A stretch of 64,000 nt of DNA from Labrenzia sp. R4_2. GTDB taxonomy: Bacteria > Pseudomonadota > Alphaproteobacteria > Rhizobiales > Stappiaceae. The notes beneath the pieces are model-generated. The model searched no databases, was not told the origin of the DNA, and saw nothing but the letters and a program-made list of their open reading frames with translations. The translations under genes and the position numbers were made by a program. How positions within the stretch are numbered: the first letter of the stretch is position 1; the number at the start of each line of letters is the position of its first letter. Of the stretch, positions 1-8,539 are shown in pieces. The stretch spans positions 62,001 to 126,000 of the forward strand of contig NZ_JAGHRJ010000003.1 of NCBI RefSeq assembly GCF_017743865.1. The letters are read 5' to 3'.

Positions 1-397
1 GCACGGAGCCGACGTCAACAAGGGCAAGACTGGAATTCAGCCATCCCATCTGCCGTTCGTGATCGAGTATAAGCACGTCAGGGACGACAGCCGATGCATT
101 TTGGCCGACGACCTCCATGATCCGCGCAGCCTTCCGGGCATCGTAATCAATAACCGACTGAATGAAATCATCATTCAGGGCAATCGTACGCAGCTGGCTT
201 TCGATGTCCTTCAAATAGGACTCGAATACCAAAGTCGTGAGCGACTGTTCGCGCTTTGCATTGCGTTCAGCTTCCAATTCAGCGACGGACAAACTTCCAA
301 GGTAGGTGATGCCAAAAAGCGCAACAGCAGTTGCCATGAGGCCGACCACAAACAGGCCTCCGACCAACCAGCTGAACTTCACACCTTTTGTCTTCAT
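1..397 (-). CDS. LuxQ-like membrane sensor, N-terminal part (cut by window start)
   Basis: Only the first 132 codons are visible; the gene runs off the left edge. The protein opens with a short basic stretch (MKTKGVKFSW), one hydrophobic segment at about residues 10-33, and then a predicted periplasmic region rich in helix-forming residues, as in periplasmic-sensing histidine kinases. No kinase or receiver domain is visible because it would lie outside the window. Its ATG overlaps the TGA of the LuxP-like gene by four bases (ATGA, 394-397), which implies translational coupling. In Vibrio, LuxP binds autoinducer-2 and presents it to the sensor LuxQ, so the coupling is the main reason for this call. 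It could equally be another class of periplasmic-sensing signalling protein, such as a diguanylate cyclase or chemoreceptor. Confidence 0.6.
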   Translation of the reverse strand, partial: MKTKGVKFSWLVGGLFVVGLMATAVALFGITYLGSLSVAELEAERNAKREQSLTTLVFESYLKDIESQLRTIALNDDFIQSVIDYDARKAARIMEVVGQNASAVVPDVLILDHERQMGWLNSSLALVDVGSV

Positions 398-1539
398 TTT
401 GAGTACCGGAAGGCCCGCGCCTTCAATTCTTGAATATCTTCAGTAGAGTTATCCTTGGTGACAAGCGCGAACTCGCCGGAAAACACCACCGGGATCTGGT
501 CACTGTTTCCTATCTGGTCCAACACGATTGCCTCAGCCATGGCAACACCGTTGTCATCGTTCATCCGCATTACCGTGACATCCAGCTTTCCTTCCAGAAT
601 GGCATCCAGTTCGGCGGCGCCTCCACCCCATCCGTTGGTCATGACGGTTCTCTCGTTGCCGCTTGCTGCGATGGCGTCCATGACCCCGAGAGCGATGTCA
701 GTTGAGCACGCATAGATGAACGATAGGTTTTGATGTTCTTGAAGAATGCTTTCTGTCGCCTGCCGCGATTTTTCCCGGTCATACCCAACGTAGTAGGAGG
801 CCTTGAGGTTCATGGCTTCCGGATCTGAATAAGCCTGCAAGAAAGTGTTGCCCCGGGCTCGGCTGACGTATCCGCGAGGCCCGAACAGAATTGCAAAGTC
901 CTGTTTTTGGCCAAGCTTGGTCTTGTAGTGGTCGATGAGAAGCTGGGTACCGGCCACATGGTCGAAACCGACGTAAAGAAAGGGCTGCCGTTCTCTCCAA
1001 ACTTTCAGCGGCGTCGTAATGTTTTGCAGGATGACTTTAGGTTTTCCTCGTGCAATGAGACGTTGAACAATCGGCTTGTGGCGCAGGACGTCCAGAGTGA
1101 AAACCAGATAATCCGGATTGTTCGCCAGAGCCTGTGTGATCAACGCGGCCTGGCTGCCCGCATCCGATGAGGATCCAGAAAAATAAGACTCGATCTTGTG
1201 AGGGAGACCAATCTCGTCCATCCGCGCTTCAAACGACGCGAGACTGCGGCGCCAATAATCTGATGCCTGGCTGCCAGGATATATGATTGCGACTTTAACC
1301 GGATTGACTTTGGTTTCCAGCGGGATCGCCGGCGCCGACACGCGCTGCGCAAAGCCTTCTGCGGCAGACCGTTGTTTTTTATTCAGCGCGATAAACTCGG
1401 TGAGCGACCAGAATTCGTCCAAACTCGTGTCTTGAGCTGTAGCTGTCGTCAAATATGCAAGGCTCAGAACAACGGAGACTGCCAAAGATGTAAATAACGA
1501 TCTTCGTACGGCTTTGCGCAAAATATTGAGTTGGCTCAT
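394..1539 (-). CDS. luxP: LuxP-like periplasmic autoinducer-2 binding protein
   Basis: 381-residue exported binding protein of the ribose-binding (periplasmic binding protein type I) fold. A signal peptide spans about residues 1-36, ending TTATAQ. The body strongly resembles Vibrio LuxP from memory: shared blocks include SDYW, LQNITTP, QPFLYVGFDH, FIYACSTD, NGWGGG, MRMNDD and the ending RAFRYS. The residues known to contact the borated AI-2 in V. harveyi LuxP (Q77, S79, W82, N159, R215, S265, W289, R310) all appear conserved here at Q91, S93, W96, N173, R229, S279, W304 and R325. Start chosen at 1539 because it begins the signal peptide directly; an ATG at 1617 would add 26 residues ahead of it. 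The sensor gene downstream overlaps by 4 bases. Confidence 0.88.
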   Translation of the reverse strand: MSQLNILRKAVRRSLFTSLAVSVVLSLAYLTTATAQDTSLDEFWSLTEFIALNKKQRSAAEGFAQRVSAPAIPLETKVNPVKVAIIYPGSQASDYWRRSLASFEARMDEIGLPHKIESYFSGSSSDAGSQAALITQALANNPDYLVFTLDVLRHKPIVQRLIARGKPKVILQNITTPLKVWRERQPFLYVGFDHVAGTQLLIDHYKTKLGQKQDFAILFGPRGYVSRARGNTFLQAYSDPEAMNLKASYYVGYDREKSRQATESILQEHQNLSFIYACSTDIALGVMDAIAASGNERTVMTNGWGGGAAELDAILEGKLDVTVMRMNDDNGVAMAEAIVLDQIGNSDQIPVVFSGEFALVTKDNSTEDIQELKARAFRYSK

Positions 1540-1887
1540 ACCGAAACCGCTCGCCAGAAATACTGATCCGAGATAACTGGCGTTCATTGTGATTGTGGTT
1601 TGATATGATACGATCAAAAAAGCCGCTTTTTTTTGTTGAGCCTGATCACTTTATCGAAACGATATTATAAGAGGTCAAACAAATACTTAATTAAACGAAT
1701 TATTGTTTGTTTTTATCATGTCAATTTAGGCCATTCTGCAATCGATCAGTTAATATCGGTTGGGCCTAACTTCTGTCCCAAGTTACGGACCAGACATTGA
1801 AGCGCCCGTGTTTGTTGCGCTCGCATCAGACATTTGCCTGCAGTTACGAACCTGCTATACCGCTGCCAACTTTGAAGGGAACAAGGT
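1540..1887. other. Divergent intergenic region between luxP and dapB
   Basis: About 350 bases between two divergently transcribed genes. The part next to luxP (about 1610-1740) is markedly AT-rich compared with the surrounding genes, with runs such as an eight-T tract near 1629 and TTAATTAAACGAATTATTG near 1688-1706. It must contain the promoters of both luxP (minus) and dapB (plus), but I could not assign convincing -35/-10 pairs. No open reading frame here looks real. Confidence 0.5.
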
Positions 1888-2700
1888 ATGGGTTCAATGC
1901 GCTTGGTCGTGGTTGGTGCAGGTGGCCGGATGGGGCGGGCCTTGACCCGGGCCGTCACAGATGCTGTGGGAGCAGACGTGGTTGCGGCCATCGAGCAAGA
2001 GGGATCGCCTTTCCTAGGTCAGGATGTGGGTGAGCTTGCCGGTGTTGGCGCTTTGAATGTCCCTGTGACCGATGATCCGTTGTCTGCATTTGCGAAAGCC
2101 GACGGGGTCTTGGATTTTACAGCGCCGAAAGCAAGCATATGGTTCGCTGAGTTGGCGGCCCAGGCGCGGATCGTTCATGTCATCGGAACGACTGGTTGGA
2201 CGCCGGAGGAGGAAACACCTCTTCGCGCCGCTGCACGGCACGCACGGATTATCAAATCCGGCAACATGAGCCTTGGCGTCAACTTGCTGGCGAGTCTTGT
2301 GCGCAAGGCAGCAGCGGCATTGGACGCAGACTTTGATATCGAAGTTCTGGAAATGCATCACAAACACAAGGTCGATGCGCCGTCCGGAACCGCTTTACTT
2401 CTTGGCGAAGCTGCCGCAGAAGGCCGCGGGATCGATCTCCAGACCCATTCAGTTCGAAGCCGTGACGGTATTATGGACCCGCGAAAAACCGGCGATATCG
2501 GTTTTGCGACCCTTCGGGGCGGATCCGTCATAGGAGAGCACTCCGTGATTTTTGCCGGTGAAGGCGAGCGGATTGAGCTGACGCACCGCGCCGAAGACCG
2601 GCAGCTGTTCGCACGCGGCGCGGTCAAGGCGGCCCTGTGGGGCTTCGACCAGAAACCTGGATTTTATTCCATGGCCGACGTCCTCGGCCTGGACACCTGA
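1888..2700 (+). CDS. dapB: 4-hydroxy-tetrahydrodipicolinate reductase
   Basis: 270 residues, the usual length for DapB. It catalyses the NAD(P)H-dependent reduction step that leads to tetrahydrodipicolinate in the diaminopimelate/lysine pathway, in the cytoplasm. The N-terminal Rossmann motif GAGGRMGR lies at about residues 10-17. The catalytic signature [13 protein letters not shown], with the paired histidines and the lysine used in substrate binding and proton transfer, is at about residues 157-169. The C-terminal block [20 protein letters not shown] is also typical. The start at 1888 follows an AAGG-type ribosome site; a second in-frame ATG three codons later is possible. gpmA follows 33 bases downstream, an order I recognise from related alphaproteobacteria, so the two may be cotranscribed. 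Confidence 0.97.
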   Translation: MGSMRLVVVGAGGRMGRALTRAVTDAVGADVVAAIEQEGSPFLGQDVGELAGVGALNVPVTDDPLSAFAKADGVLDFTAPKASIWFAELAAQARIVHVIGTTGWTPEEETPLRAAARHARIIKSGNMSLGVNLLASLVRKAAAALDADFDIEVLEMHHKHKVDAPSGTALLLGEAAAEGRGIDLQTHSVRSRDGIMDPRKTGDIGFATLRGGSVIGEHSVIFAGEGERIELTHRAEDRQLFARGAVKAALWGFDQKPGFYSMADVLGLDT

Positions 2701-2733
2701 TCAATTCAAGATGATCCACCCAAGGAGATCTGT

Positions 2734-3354
2734 ATGGAACGCCTGCTAGTGCTTGTCCGCCACGGACAGAGTGAATGGAACCTGAAAAACCTGTTCACAG
2801 GTTGGAAAGACCCGGGTCTGACCGACCAGGGCTTTGCCGAAGCGCATAAGGCGGGCGAGCAGCTGCGGGATCTGAAACTGAATTTCGATCTGGCCTTTAC
2901 GTCGGTGTTGTCCCGTGCCCAGAAAACGCTCGGGATCATTCTGGAAGAGCTTGACCAAACCGGCCTCGAAACTTTCAAGGATCAGGCTCTGAACGAACGT
3001 GACTATGGCGATTTGACCGGCATGAACAAGGATGAGGCCCGGGAAAAGTTCGGCGAGGAACAGGTTCACATTTGGCGCCGGTCTTACGACATTCCGCCTC
3101 CAGGGGGCGAGAGCCTCAAGATGACCGCCGAACGTGTTCTGCCCTACTACAAAGCCGAGATATTGCCACGCGTCCTGTCTGGCAAGCGCACGATTGTTGC
3201 TGCGCATGGCAATTCGCTGCGGTCGCTCATCATGGAACTGGAAGGGCTGAGCCCGGAAGAGATCCTGAAGCGGGAGCTCGGGACCGGCAAGCCGATCATC
3301 TATCGCCTGGATGAAGATGGAAAAGTCATCAGCGTTCAGGATCTGGCCGCCTAG
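2734..3354 (+). CDS. gpmA: 2,3-bisphosphoglycerate-dependent phosphoglycerate mutase
   Basis: 206 residues, matching the short rhizobial-type dPGM. It interconverts 3-phosphoglycerate and 2-phosphoglycerate in glycolysis/gluconeogenesis. The phosphohistidine motif [10 protein letters not shown] is at residues 7-16, followed by [24 protein letters not shown] is at about 87-95 and the second catalytic histidine sits in [11 protein letters not shown] near residue 155. A good ribosome site (AAGGAG) precedes the ATG. It lies 33 bases after dapB and ends in a strong terminator shared with the convergent kinase gene. Confidence 0.97.
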   Translation: MERLLVLVRHGQSEWNLKNLFTGWKDPGLTDQGFAEAHKAGEQLRDLKLNFDLAFTSVLSRAQKTLGIILEELDQTGLETFKDQALNERDYGDLTGMNKDEAREKFGEEQVHIWRRSYDIPPPGGESLKMTAERVLPYYKAEILPRVLSGKRTIVAAHGNSLRSLIMELEGLSPEEILKRELGTGKPIIYRLDEDGKVISVQDLAA

Positions 3355-3373
3355 GGACTACAAAACTTATGAG

Positions 3374-3401
3374 AAAAAGGCGGCCGGTGGGCCGCCTTTT
3401 T
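3374..3401. terminator. Bidirectional terminator between gpmA and the adenosine kinase gene
   Basis: A perfect 12-base-pair stem (3374-3385 with 3390-3401) with a four-base loop. The stem reads AAAAAGGCGGCC and its complement, so it has a U tract on both strands and can end transcription of gpmA from the left and of the convergent kinase gene from the right. Confidence 0.93.
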
Positions 3402-3406
3402 GGTAT

Positions 3407-4408
3407 TCAAACTTCAAACCCATTCTGCGCTGCAAGGTTTTTCAGCGGCCGCTCGGGGCGGGCGCCGACGTGCTTGATAACGCTAGAGGCACAGATGCAG
3501 CCGAGCTCAGCGGCATTGGTGAGCGAGTAATCTCGTGCGAGGCCAAACAGAAAGCCGGCGGCAAAGAGGTCGCCGGCACCGGTGAGGTCAACGACATTGT
3601 CAACTTGCTGAGCAGGAACCTTGACGGTTTCCTCAGGTGTGATGATCATCGCGCCCTCTTTTCCGAGCGTAAGGGCGGTCATTGCGCCGCTCTCGCGCGC
3701 GGCAGAAATGGCCGTGTCCAGGTCTCCCGTCTGATAAAGCGCCTTGATTTCATGCTCATTGGCGAACATCAGATCAACGACGCCGTCTGACAGCAGCCCG
3801 GTGAACTCATCCCGGTAACGGTCAACACAGAATGAGTCGGACAAGGTGATTGCCACTTTCCGATCATGCTTGTGCGCGATCTCTGCGGCTGCAAGGAAAG
3901 CTTTCTTTGCCTCTTCTGGATCCCACAAATAACCTTCCATGTAGGTGACTGCGGCAGCGGCAACTACGTCTTCATCAACATCTGACGGGCTGAACTCTGT
4001 GCACGCGCCAAGATATGTATTCATGGTGCGCTCACCGTCCGGAGTGATCAGGATCATTGAGCGGGCAGTGGGCTTCCATTCACGAAGGCGCGGGGTGTTG
4101 TAGTAGACACCTGTGCCGTTCATGTCGTGATAGTAGCTGTCGCCGAGTTCGTCTTCGGCGACTTTCCCAAAATAAGCTGGGCGACCTCCGAGAGAGGCAA
4201 TTCCGGCCGCCGTGTTGCCTGCGCTGCCGCCGGAGATGCGGACCGTTTGGCCCATCTTGTTGAACAAGGCCACAGCTTCATCGGTCTCGATGAGCCGCAT
4301 GGACCCTTTAACCAGGCCCTCCTGGAGAAGAAAGTCTTCCTCGACATGGGCAAATACATCGCAAATAGCATTGCCGATGCACAGGGCATCAAAACGAATT
4401 TCGGTCAT
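3407..4408 (-). CDS. Adenosine kinase-like PfkB-family carbohydrate kinase
   Basis: 333-residue cytoplasmic kinase of the ribokinase/PfkB superfamily, closest in character to bacterial adenosine kinases, which phosphorylate adenosine to AMP. The substrate-side glycine motif SGGSAGNTAAGIASLGG is at about residues 59-75. The ATP-side signature DLTGAGDLFAAGF, with the GAGD anion hole and catalytic aspartate, is at about 274-286. The segment NEHEIKALY is also typical of the superfamily. Substrate specificity cannot be read with certainty; another nucleoside or sugar is possible. It converges on gpmA and shares its terminator. pheA lies 37 bases upstream on the same strand, so cotranscription is possible. 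Confidence 0.85.
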   Translation of the reverse strand: MTEIRFDALCIGNAICDVFAHVEEDFLLQEGLVKGSMRLIETDEAVALFNKMGQTVRISGGSAGNTAAGIASLGGRPAYFGKVAEDELGDSYYHDMNGTGVYYNTPRLREWKPTARSMILITPDGERTMNTYLGACTEFSPSDVDEDVVAAAAVTYMEGYLWDPEEAKKAFLAAAEIAHKHDRKVAITLSDSFCVDRYRDEFTGLLSDGVVDLMFANEHEIKALYQTGDLDTAISAARESGAMTALTLGKEGAMIITPEETVKVPAQQVDNVVDLTGAGDLFAAGFLFGLARDYSLTNAAELGCICASSVIKHVGARPERPLKNLAAQNGFEV

Positions 4409-4445
4409 TGGGTCCTCTGAGGGTCCTGAAAAAGGTGCGTGGCCT

Positions 4446-5336
4446 TTAAGATTGCGGATTGGGTCTTAAGGCCCGGTTAGCTTCCGGTTCACGAATTTTG
4501 TCGCGGAACGGGCTTGCCCGGTAAATACCGACGATTTTCAGCTCAGCGCAGAAGAAAGCGAGCTCTTCCAAGGCCAGCGCAACATGCGGGTCGTTTGGGT
4601 GCCCTTCGATGTCTGCGTAGAACATGGACGCGAAGAACTGTCCCTCCAGCTGGTAGGATTCCAGCTTGGTCATGTTCACATTGTTCGTCGCAAAGCCGCC
4701 GAGCGCCTTGTATAGAGCGGCCGGCACGTTGCGGACCCGGAAGATGAAGGTGCTGATTACCGGCTGGCCGTTGTGGGCTGCCTCCATCTTGTCGCGGGAC
4801 AGGATCACAAACCGCGTGGTGTTGTGTGCCTCGTCTTCAACGTTTTCACGCAGGATGTCGAGACCGTAGATATCAGCGGCCATCCGTGGGGCGAGTGCTG
4901 CATGGGTGGGATCGCCCAGCTCGGCAATCTGACGAGCCGAGCCGGCGGTGTCGGCGCCAACAACAGCGTTTAAACCCAGTTCCCGAATGATGTTCCGGCA
5001 TTGCCCCAGCGCATGGACGTGGCTTTGTACCGTTGTAAGGTTTTCAACCTTGGTCCCTTTTGGAGCCATCAACTGGAACCGGATCGGCATGAAGTACTCG
5101 CCGATAATGTGCAAATTGGAGCCAGGCAGAAGATGGTGAATGTCCGCGACACGGCCCGCGACCGAGTTCTCGATCGGGATCATTGCCAGATCGGCTTTGC
5201 CATCCGCCATTGCCGAAAAACAGTCTTCAAACGTCGCGCAGGGAATGGCTTCGTAGTCGGGATAAACGTCACGGCAGGCCATGTGGGAATTGGCGCCGGT
5301 TTCGCCCTGGAAGACGATTTTTTTCGCATTGCTCAT
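4446..5336 (-). CDS. pheA: Prephenate dehydratase
   Basis: 296-residue monofunctional enzyme converting prephenate to phenylpyruvate in phenylalanine synthesis. The catalytic part starts with FQGETGANSHMAC (residues 9-21) and contains IPIENSVAGRV near 54-64 and the conserved threonine-arginine-phenylalanine of TRFVILSRD near 172-180. A C-terminal ACT domain, which normally gives phenylalanine feedback control, follows at about 195-275, with the KLESY ligand-loop segment; the classical ESRP tetrapeptide is altered here. There is no chorismate mutase domain. kdsB lies 27 bases upstream on the same strand, so the two probably form an operon. Confidence 0.95.
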   Translation of the reverse strand: MSNAKKIVFQGETGANSHMACRDVYPDYEAIPCATFEDCFSAMADGKADLAMIPIENSVAGRVADIHHLLPGSNLHIIGEYFMPIRFQLMAPKGTKVENLTTVQSHVHALGQCRNIIRELGLNAVVGADTAGSARQIAELGDPTHAALAPRMAADIYGLDILRENVEDEAHNTTRFVILSRDKMEAAHNGQPVISTFIFRVRNVPAALYKALGGFATNNVNMTKLESYQLEGQFFASMFYADIEGHPNDPHVALALEELAFFCAELKIVGIYRASPFRDKIREPEANRALRPNPQS

Positions 5337-5363
5337 TGATGTGTCCAGCTTTGGTGCGGCGTT

Positions 5364-6098
5364 TTATAAGGATTGATAGGCTAATCGAGCCCGTTCTAGA
5401 TCTTCAGGTGTGTTCACGTCCATAGGCGCGGAGGCAATCACCGATACATCAATGCGCATGCTGGCCTCGAGTGCGCGCAATTGTTCCAATTTTTCCCGCT
5501 TTTCCAGTGGTGACGGCGATAGCGAGACAAAACGCGCCAGCGCGGCGCGGCGATAGGCATAGATGCCGATGTGCTGATAAAGTGGGCCGCCGCCACCTGG
5601 CGCGGTTGCGCGGGTAAAATAAAGCGCCCTGTTGTGCCCGTGCCCGTTCGGTGTCGTGACTGCCTTGACGAAGTTCGGGTCGTCGCGGAACCGGTCATCC
5701 CGGATTTCGGTCATGATAGTGCCAATGTCTACGCCTGGGACCGAAAGGGGGGCGAAGGCAGCCCGAATCGCTTCAGGCTCAATCAGAGGCACATCGCCCT
5801 GAACATTCAATACAGTGTCGTGCTTCTGGTCGGGGTCCAGGGTCTGCGCTGCTTCAAAGATGCGGTCTGAACCAGATTCATGGTCGTCCCGGGTCATAAC
5901 AGCAGTTCCGCCATGATCCCGGACCGCCTCTGCGATACTCGTGTCATCAGTCGCAACGGCGACTGGTCCGATATCTGCGTTGAGGGCCTGCTCGAGTACC
6001 CGGACGATCATTGGTTTACCGCAAATATCCGCCAACGGCTTCCGGGGCAGTCGTGTTGCGGCCAGTCGGGCCGGAACAATAACAAGTGCAGAGCTCAA
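5364..6098 (-). CDS. kdsB: 3-deoxy-manno-octulosonate cytidylyltransferase (CMP-KDO synthetase)
   Basis: Activates KDO with CTP to give CMP-KDO for the lipopolysaccharide inner core. The nucleotide-binding start [18 protein letters not shown] is right at the N-terminus, [11 protein letters not shown] lies near residue 100, and HIGIYAYRR near 185. I place the start at a TTG (6096-6098): it follows a strong ribosome site, AAAGGAGA at 6104-6111, at ideal spacing, and gives a 244-residue protein of normal family length. The longer reading from an ATG at 6170 would add 24 unrelated residues. pheA lies just downstream. The gene is divergent from cycM. Confidence 0.94.
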   Translation of the reverse strand: MSSALVIVPARLAATRLPRKPLADICGKPMIVRVLEQALNADIGPVAVATDDTSIAEAVRDHGGTAVMTRDDHESGSDRIFEAAQTLDPDQKHDTVLNVQGDVPLIEPEAIRAAFAPLSVPGVDIGTIMTEIRDDRFRDDPNFVKAVTTPNGHGHNRALYFTRATAPGGGGPLYQHIGIYAYRRAALARFVSLSPSPLEKREKLEQLRALEASMRIDVSVIASAPMDVNTPEDLERARLAYQSL

Positions 6099-6103
6099 TC
6101 CAG

Positions 6104-6111
6104 TCTCCTTT
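6104..6111 (-). promoter_or_regulatory. kdsB: Ribosome binding site that fixes the TTG start of kdsB
   Basis: Reads AAAGGAGA on the minus strand. Its GGAG core is six bases from the TTG at 6098 and far from the upstream in-frame ATG at 6170, so it decides the start. Confidence 0.85.
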
Positions 6112-6124
6112 GGCGGGTTTTTTG

Positions 6125-6146
6125 GCCGGAAAACTGTGTTTTTCCG
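6125..6146. repeat. Perfect inverted repeat in the kdsB-cycM intergenic region
   Basis: Eight-base arms CCGGAAAA and TTTTCCGG (6125-6132 and 6139-6146) around a six-base loop. It sits in the 5' leader of kdsB, about 30 bases above its start, and upstream of cycM. There is no adjoining U tract on either strand, so it is not an intrinsic terminator. It may be an operator or leader hairpin; the role is unknown. Confidence 0.5.
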
Positions 6147-6298
6147 GGGGCGCGTCCGAATGTCGTACACGTTGCCCTTTTAAAGCTATGGACAGCGAGG
6201 TCAAAAAATTTGTAGGTTCCGGCAAAATTCGAGGAGCTGATAGGGTTCGTGACCTCAAGTTACGGGCCCGGACGCGTATGAGCTTGGAGCCGGAGAGA

Positions 6299-6850
6299 AT
6301 GGATTCCTTCACGCTGAACAAGGCCGCTGGTGCGGTTCTTATGGTGCTTATTCTGACTATGGGTTTGGGAATTGTGTCTGACATAATTTTCAAGCCGACG
6401 ATCCCGGGCAAGCCCGGCTATGAAATTGTCGTGGCCGCTGCGGAAGATTCAACGTCAGAAGTCACACCGGAGCCGGATGTCGTTCCGATTGGCGAGTTGC
6501 TCATGGCTGCTGCTGCCAGTGATGGCGAGAGTGCTGCAAAGAAATGTGCGGCATGCCACACCTTCGAGCAGGGCGGCGCGAACAAAGTCGGCCCGAACCT
6601 GTGGGAAATCGTTGGTCGTAAGCCGGGTGGTGTTGATGGCGTGAATTACTCCAGCGCAATGGCTGCATACGGCGAGGAAAATCCGGAGTGGACCTACGAG
6701 GGCCTTTATAACTTCCTCGCTGCCCCGAAAAAATACATCCCGGGCACGTCCATGGGCTTTGCAGGTATCCGCAAGTCTGAAGAGCGGGCTGACCTGATTG
6801 CCTACATGCGCGAGCAGGCTGCTACACCAAAGCCGCTTCCGGGAGAATAA
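6299..6850 (+). CDS. cycM: Membrane-anchored cytochrome c (CycM-like)
   Basis: 183-residue c-type cytochrome. An uncleaved N-terminal membrane anchor (about residues 6-28) precedes a periplasmic linker rich in Pro, Glu and Val. The single heme motif CAACH is near residue 81, and the distal methionine ligand is likely in GTSMGFAG near 150. This layout matches rhizobial CycM, which carries electrons from the bc1 complex to cytochrome aa3 oxidase. Start at 6299 chosen because it begins the anchor and has GGAG nine bases upstream; the open frame extends 71 codons further without a credible start. Divergent from kdsB; a strong terminator follows. Confidence 0.92.
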   Translation: MDSFTLNKAAGAVLMVLILTMGLGIVSDIIFKPTIPGKPGYEIVVAAAEDSTSEVTPEPDVVPIGELLMAAAASDGESAAKKCAACHTFEQGGANKVGPNLWEIVGRKPGGVDGVNYSSAMAAYGEENPEWTYEGLYNFLAAPKKYIPGTSMGFAGIRKSEERADLIAYMREQAATPKPLPGE

Positions 6851-6890
6851 TCCCAATAAGCACTGGTGAAATGCTGTGACTACATTTGGA

Positions 6891-6915
6891 AGCCGGGCAA
6901 TTGCCCGGCTTTTTT
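6891..6915 (+). terminator. Terminator of cycM
   Basis: Perfect stem AGCCGGGC (6891-6898) / GCCCGGCT (6903-6910) with loop AATT, followed by a run of T. It lies 40 bases after the cycM stop. Confidence 0.93.
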
Positions 6916-7006
6916 GTTGCGATTTGAAGAAAAATTAAGTTTTGTGACGTTACGTATCATTTAGGTAATATTGGCAGGAACGACAATCCAATTGGATTGG
7001 GCAAGC

Positions 7007-8437
7007 ATGAACGCACTGCGTCAATTCTTTGTACATAGCAATGGGGCGTGGGTTGCTTCGCTGACGGCGGTGATTTGCTTTCTGGCTGGGATCGCGGTTA
7101 CGGCACATGTCGGGTACACGGTGCGCAGCGAAATCATGTCCCAAAACAAACGTCAGGCCGTTGCCAATCTTTCAGAAGTCCGCGCCAAGCTGGAAGGCGA
7201 ACTCAACCGCACAGTTGCCTACGGTATCGGTCTGCGGGCCAATGTCATTGAGTCCTCGAAAGAGCCGTTCAATGCGCGCAAATACGATGCGATCGCGTCT
7301 GATTTGATTGATGAAAATCCAGTCATAAGATCGATCGGACTTGCGCCGGACAATGTCCTGCAAGCTGTCTATCCATATCAGCCCAACCAGTCGGCCATCG
7401 GCTTGGACTACCGATTGAACACAAGCCAATGGCCTGCAATCAGACAGGCCATGCTCTCTCGAGAGATTGTCATTGCCGGGCCCTTGGAACTCGTACAGGG
7501 CGGTCGGGCGCTTTTGATCCGGATCCCTGTGTTCCCGCCGGCCGAACTCGGACAGCCCATGCCGGAACGCCCATATTGGGGTGTGTTGTCTCTTGTGGTC
7601 GATGAAGCGGGCCTGATGCAAGCTGCTGGCATATCTGACACTGTCAAACAGCTGCGAATTGGTATCGTGGACAAAGCTGCTGCCACACCGGAAAAGGCGC
7701 ATATATTCGGAAGCTTCGGCTTGATGGATATTGACAGTGTAAGACTCCCCTTGAACCTGCCCGGCGGTTTGACATGGGAAGTGCTGGGCTATCCAGAAAA
7801 CGGTTGGAACAGCAACGAACGCAGCATCTGGATCACACAGCTCGTCGGGAGTTTGATTTCGCTTCTTTTCGGCGCCATGGCCTTTTTGCTGATCAGCGAG
7901 GTTTACAAGGTTCGCTCAATGGCTTTGCACGACCCGCTGACCGGGTTGGCCAATCGGCGGCTCCTGGAAGACAGGATGCTCCAATTGGCGGTCATGTCCG
8001 ATCGGACTGGGTCAGGCTTTGAGATCTTCTATGTCGACCTTGATGCCTTCAAACCGATCAATGACAACTATGGTCATGCGGCCGGGGATCAGTTGCTGGT
8101 CGAAATCGGTCACCGGCTACAGCAGCAGACACGGCAGACGGATACGGTTGCCCGTGTGGGTGGTGATGAGTTCATCGTTTTGACCCCTGGAAACATGCGC
8201 CGCCAGGAACGGGAAGCGTTCCTGGAGCGCTTGGGCGAACGCCTTTCAGAGGTTTTTGAGTTCTCCGGTGTGCGCATCGGTGTGAGCGCCAGTATCGGCA
8301 GTGCAAGCTTTCCAAGCGATGCAGGCACGATTGACGATCTGCTCAGAGTTGCCGACAGCCGGATGTACAGCCAAAAGACCAAGGGGAGGAAAGAATCGGA
8401 AACCGTCTCCGGCAACGAGCTCTCGCAAACCGGTTAA
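7007..8437 (+). CDS. Membrane diguanylate cyclase with CHASE sensor domain
   Basis: About 476 residues. A first membrane segment (about residues 12-34) is followed by a periplasmic region of roughly 230 residues with CHASE-domain features (AIGLDYR, GPLELVQGG, a PVF segment). A second membrane segment lies near 285-305 and a cytoplasmic GGDEF domain at about 315-460. The active site is intact (RVGGDEF), and an RxxD inhibitory I-site (RQTD) lies five residues before GGDEF, so product-inhibited c-di-GMP synthesis is expected. No EAL domain is present. Start is uncertain: ATG 7007 was preferred over a TTG at 6971, since neither has a clear ribosome site. It stands alone between two terminator-like regions. 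Confidence 0.93.
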   Translation: MNALRQFFVHSNGAWVASLTAVICFLAGIAVTAHVGYTVRSEIMSQNKRQAVANLSEVRAKLEGELNRTVAYGIGLRANVIESSKEPFNARKYDAIASDLIDENPVIRSIGLAPDNVLQAVYPYQPNQSAIGLDYRLNTSQWPAIRQAMLSREIVIAGPLELVQGGRALLIRIPVFPPAELGQPMPERPYWGVLSLVVDEAGLMQAAGISDTVKQLRIGIVDKAAATPEKAHIFGSFGLMDIDSVRLPLNLPGGLTWEVLGYPENGWNSNERSIWITQLVGSLISLLFGAMAFLLISEVYKVRSMALHDPLTGLANRRLLEDRMLQLAVMSDRTGSGFEIFYVDLDAFKPINDNYGHAAGDQLLVEIGHRLQQQTRQTDTVARVGGDEFIVLTPGNMRRQEREAFLERLGERLSEVFEFSGVRIGVSASIGSASFPSDAGTIDDLLRVADSRMYSQKTKGRKESETVSGNELSQTG

Positions 8438-8539
8438 ATTTCTGTCATGTCACGCTTAATGGGTGGTTTTTTGGCCACCGCTCCCTAAACTGTTTCCATA
8501 CCGCGAACTGCGGCCCGGACAACAGCAACGGAGCAAGTG

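Noticed and set aside
8466..8486. GGTGG/CCACC hairpin after the diguanylate cyclase gene as a terminator
   Set aside because: The stem is only five base pairs and its loop, not its 3' side, holds the T run, so I did not list it.
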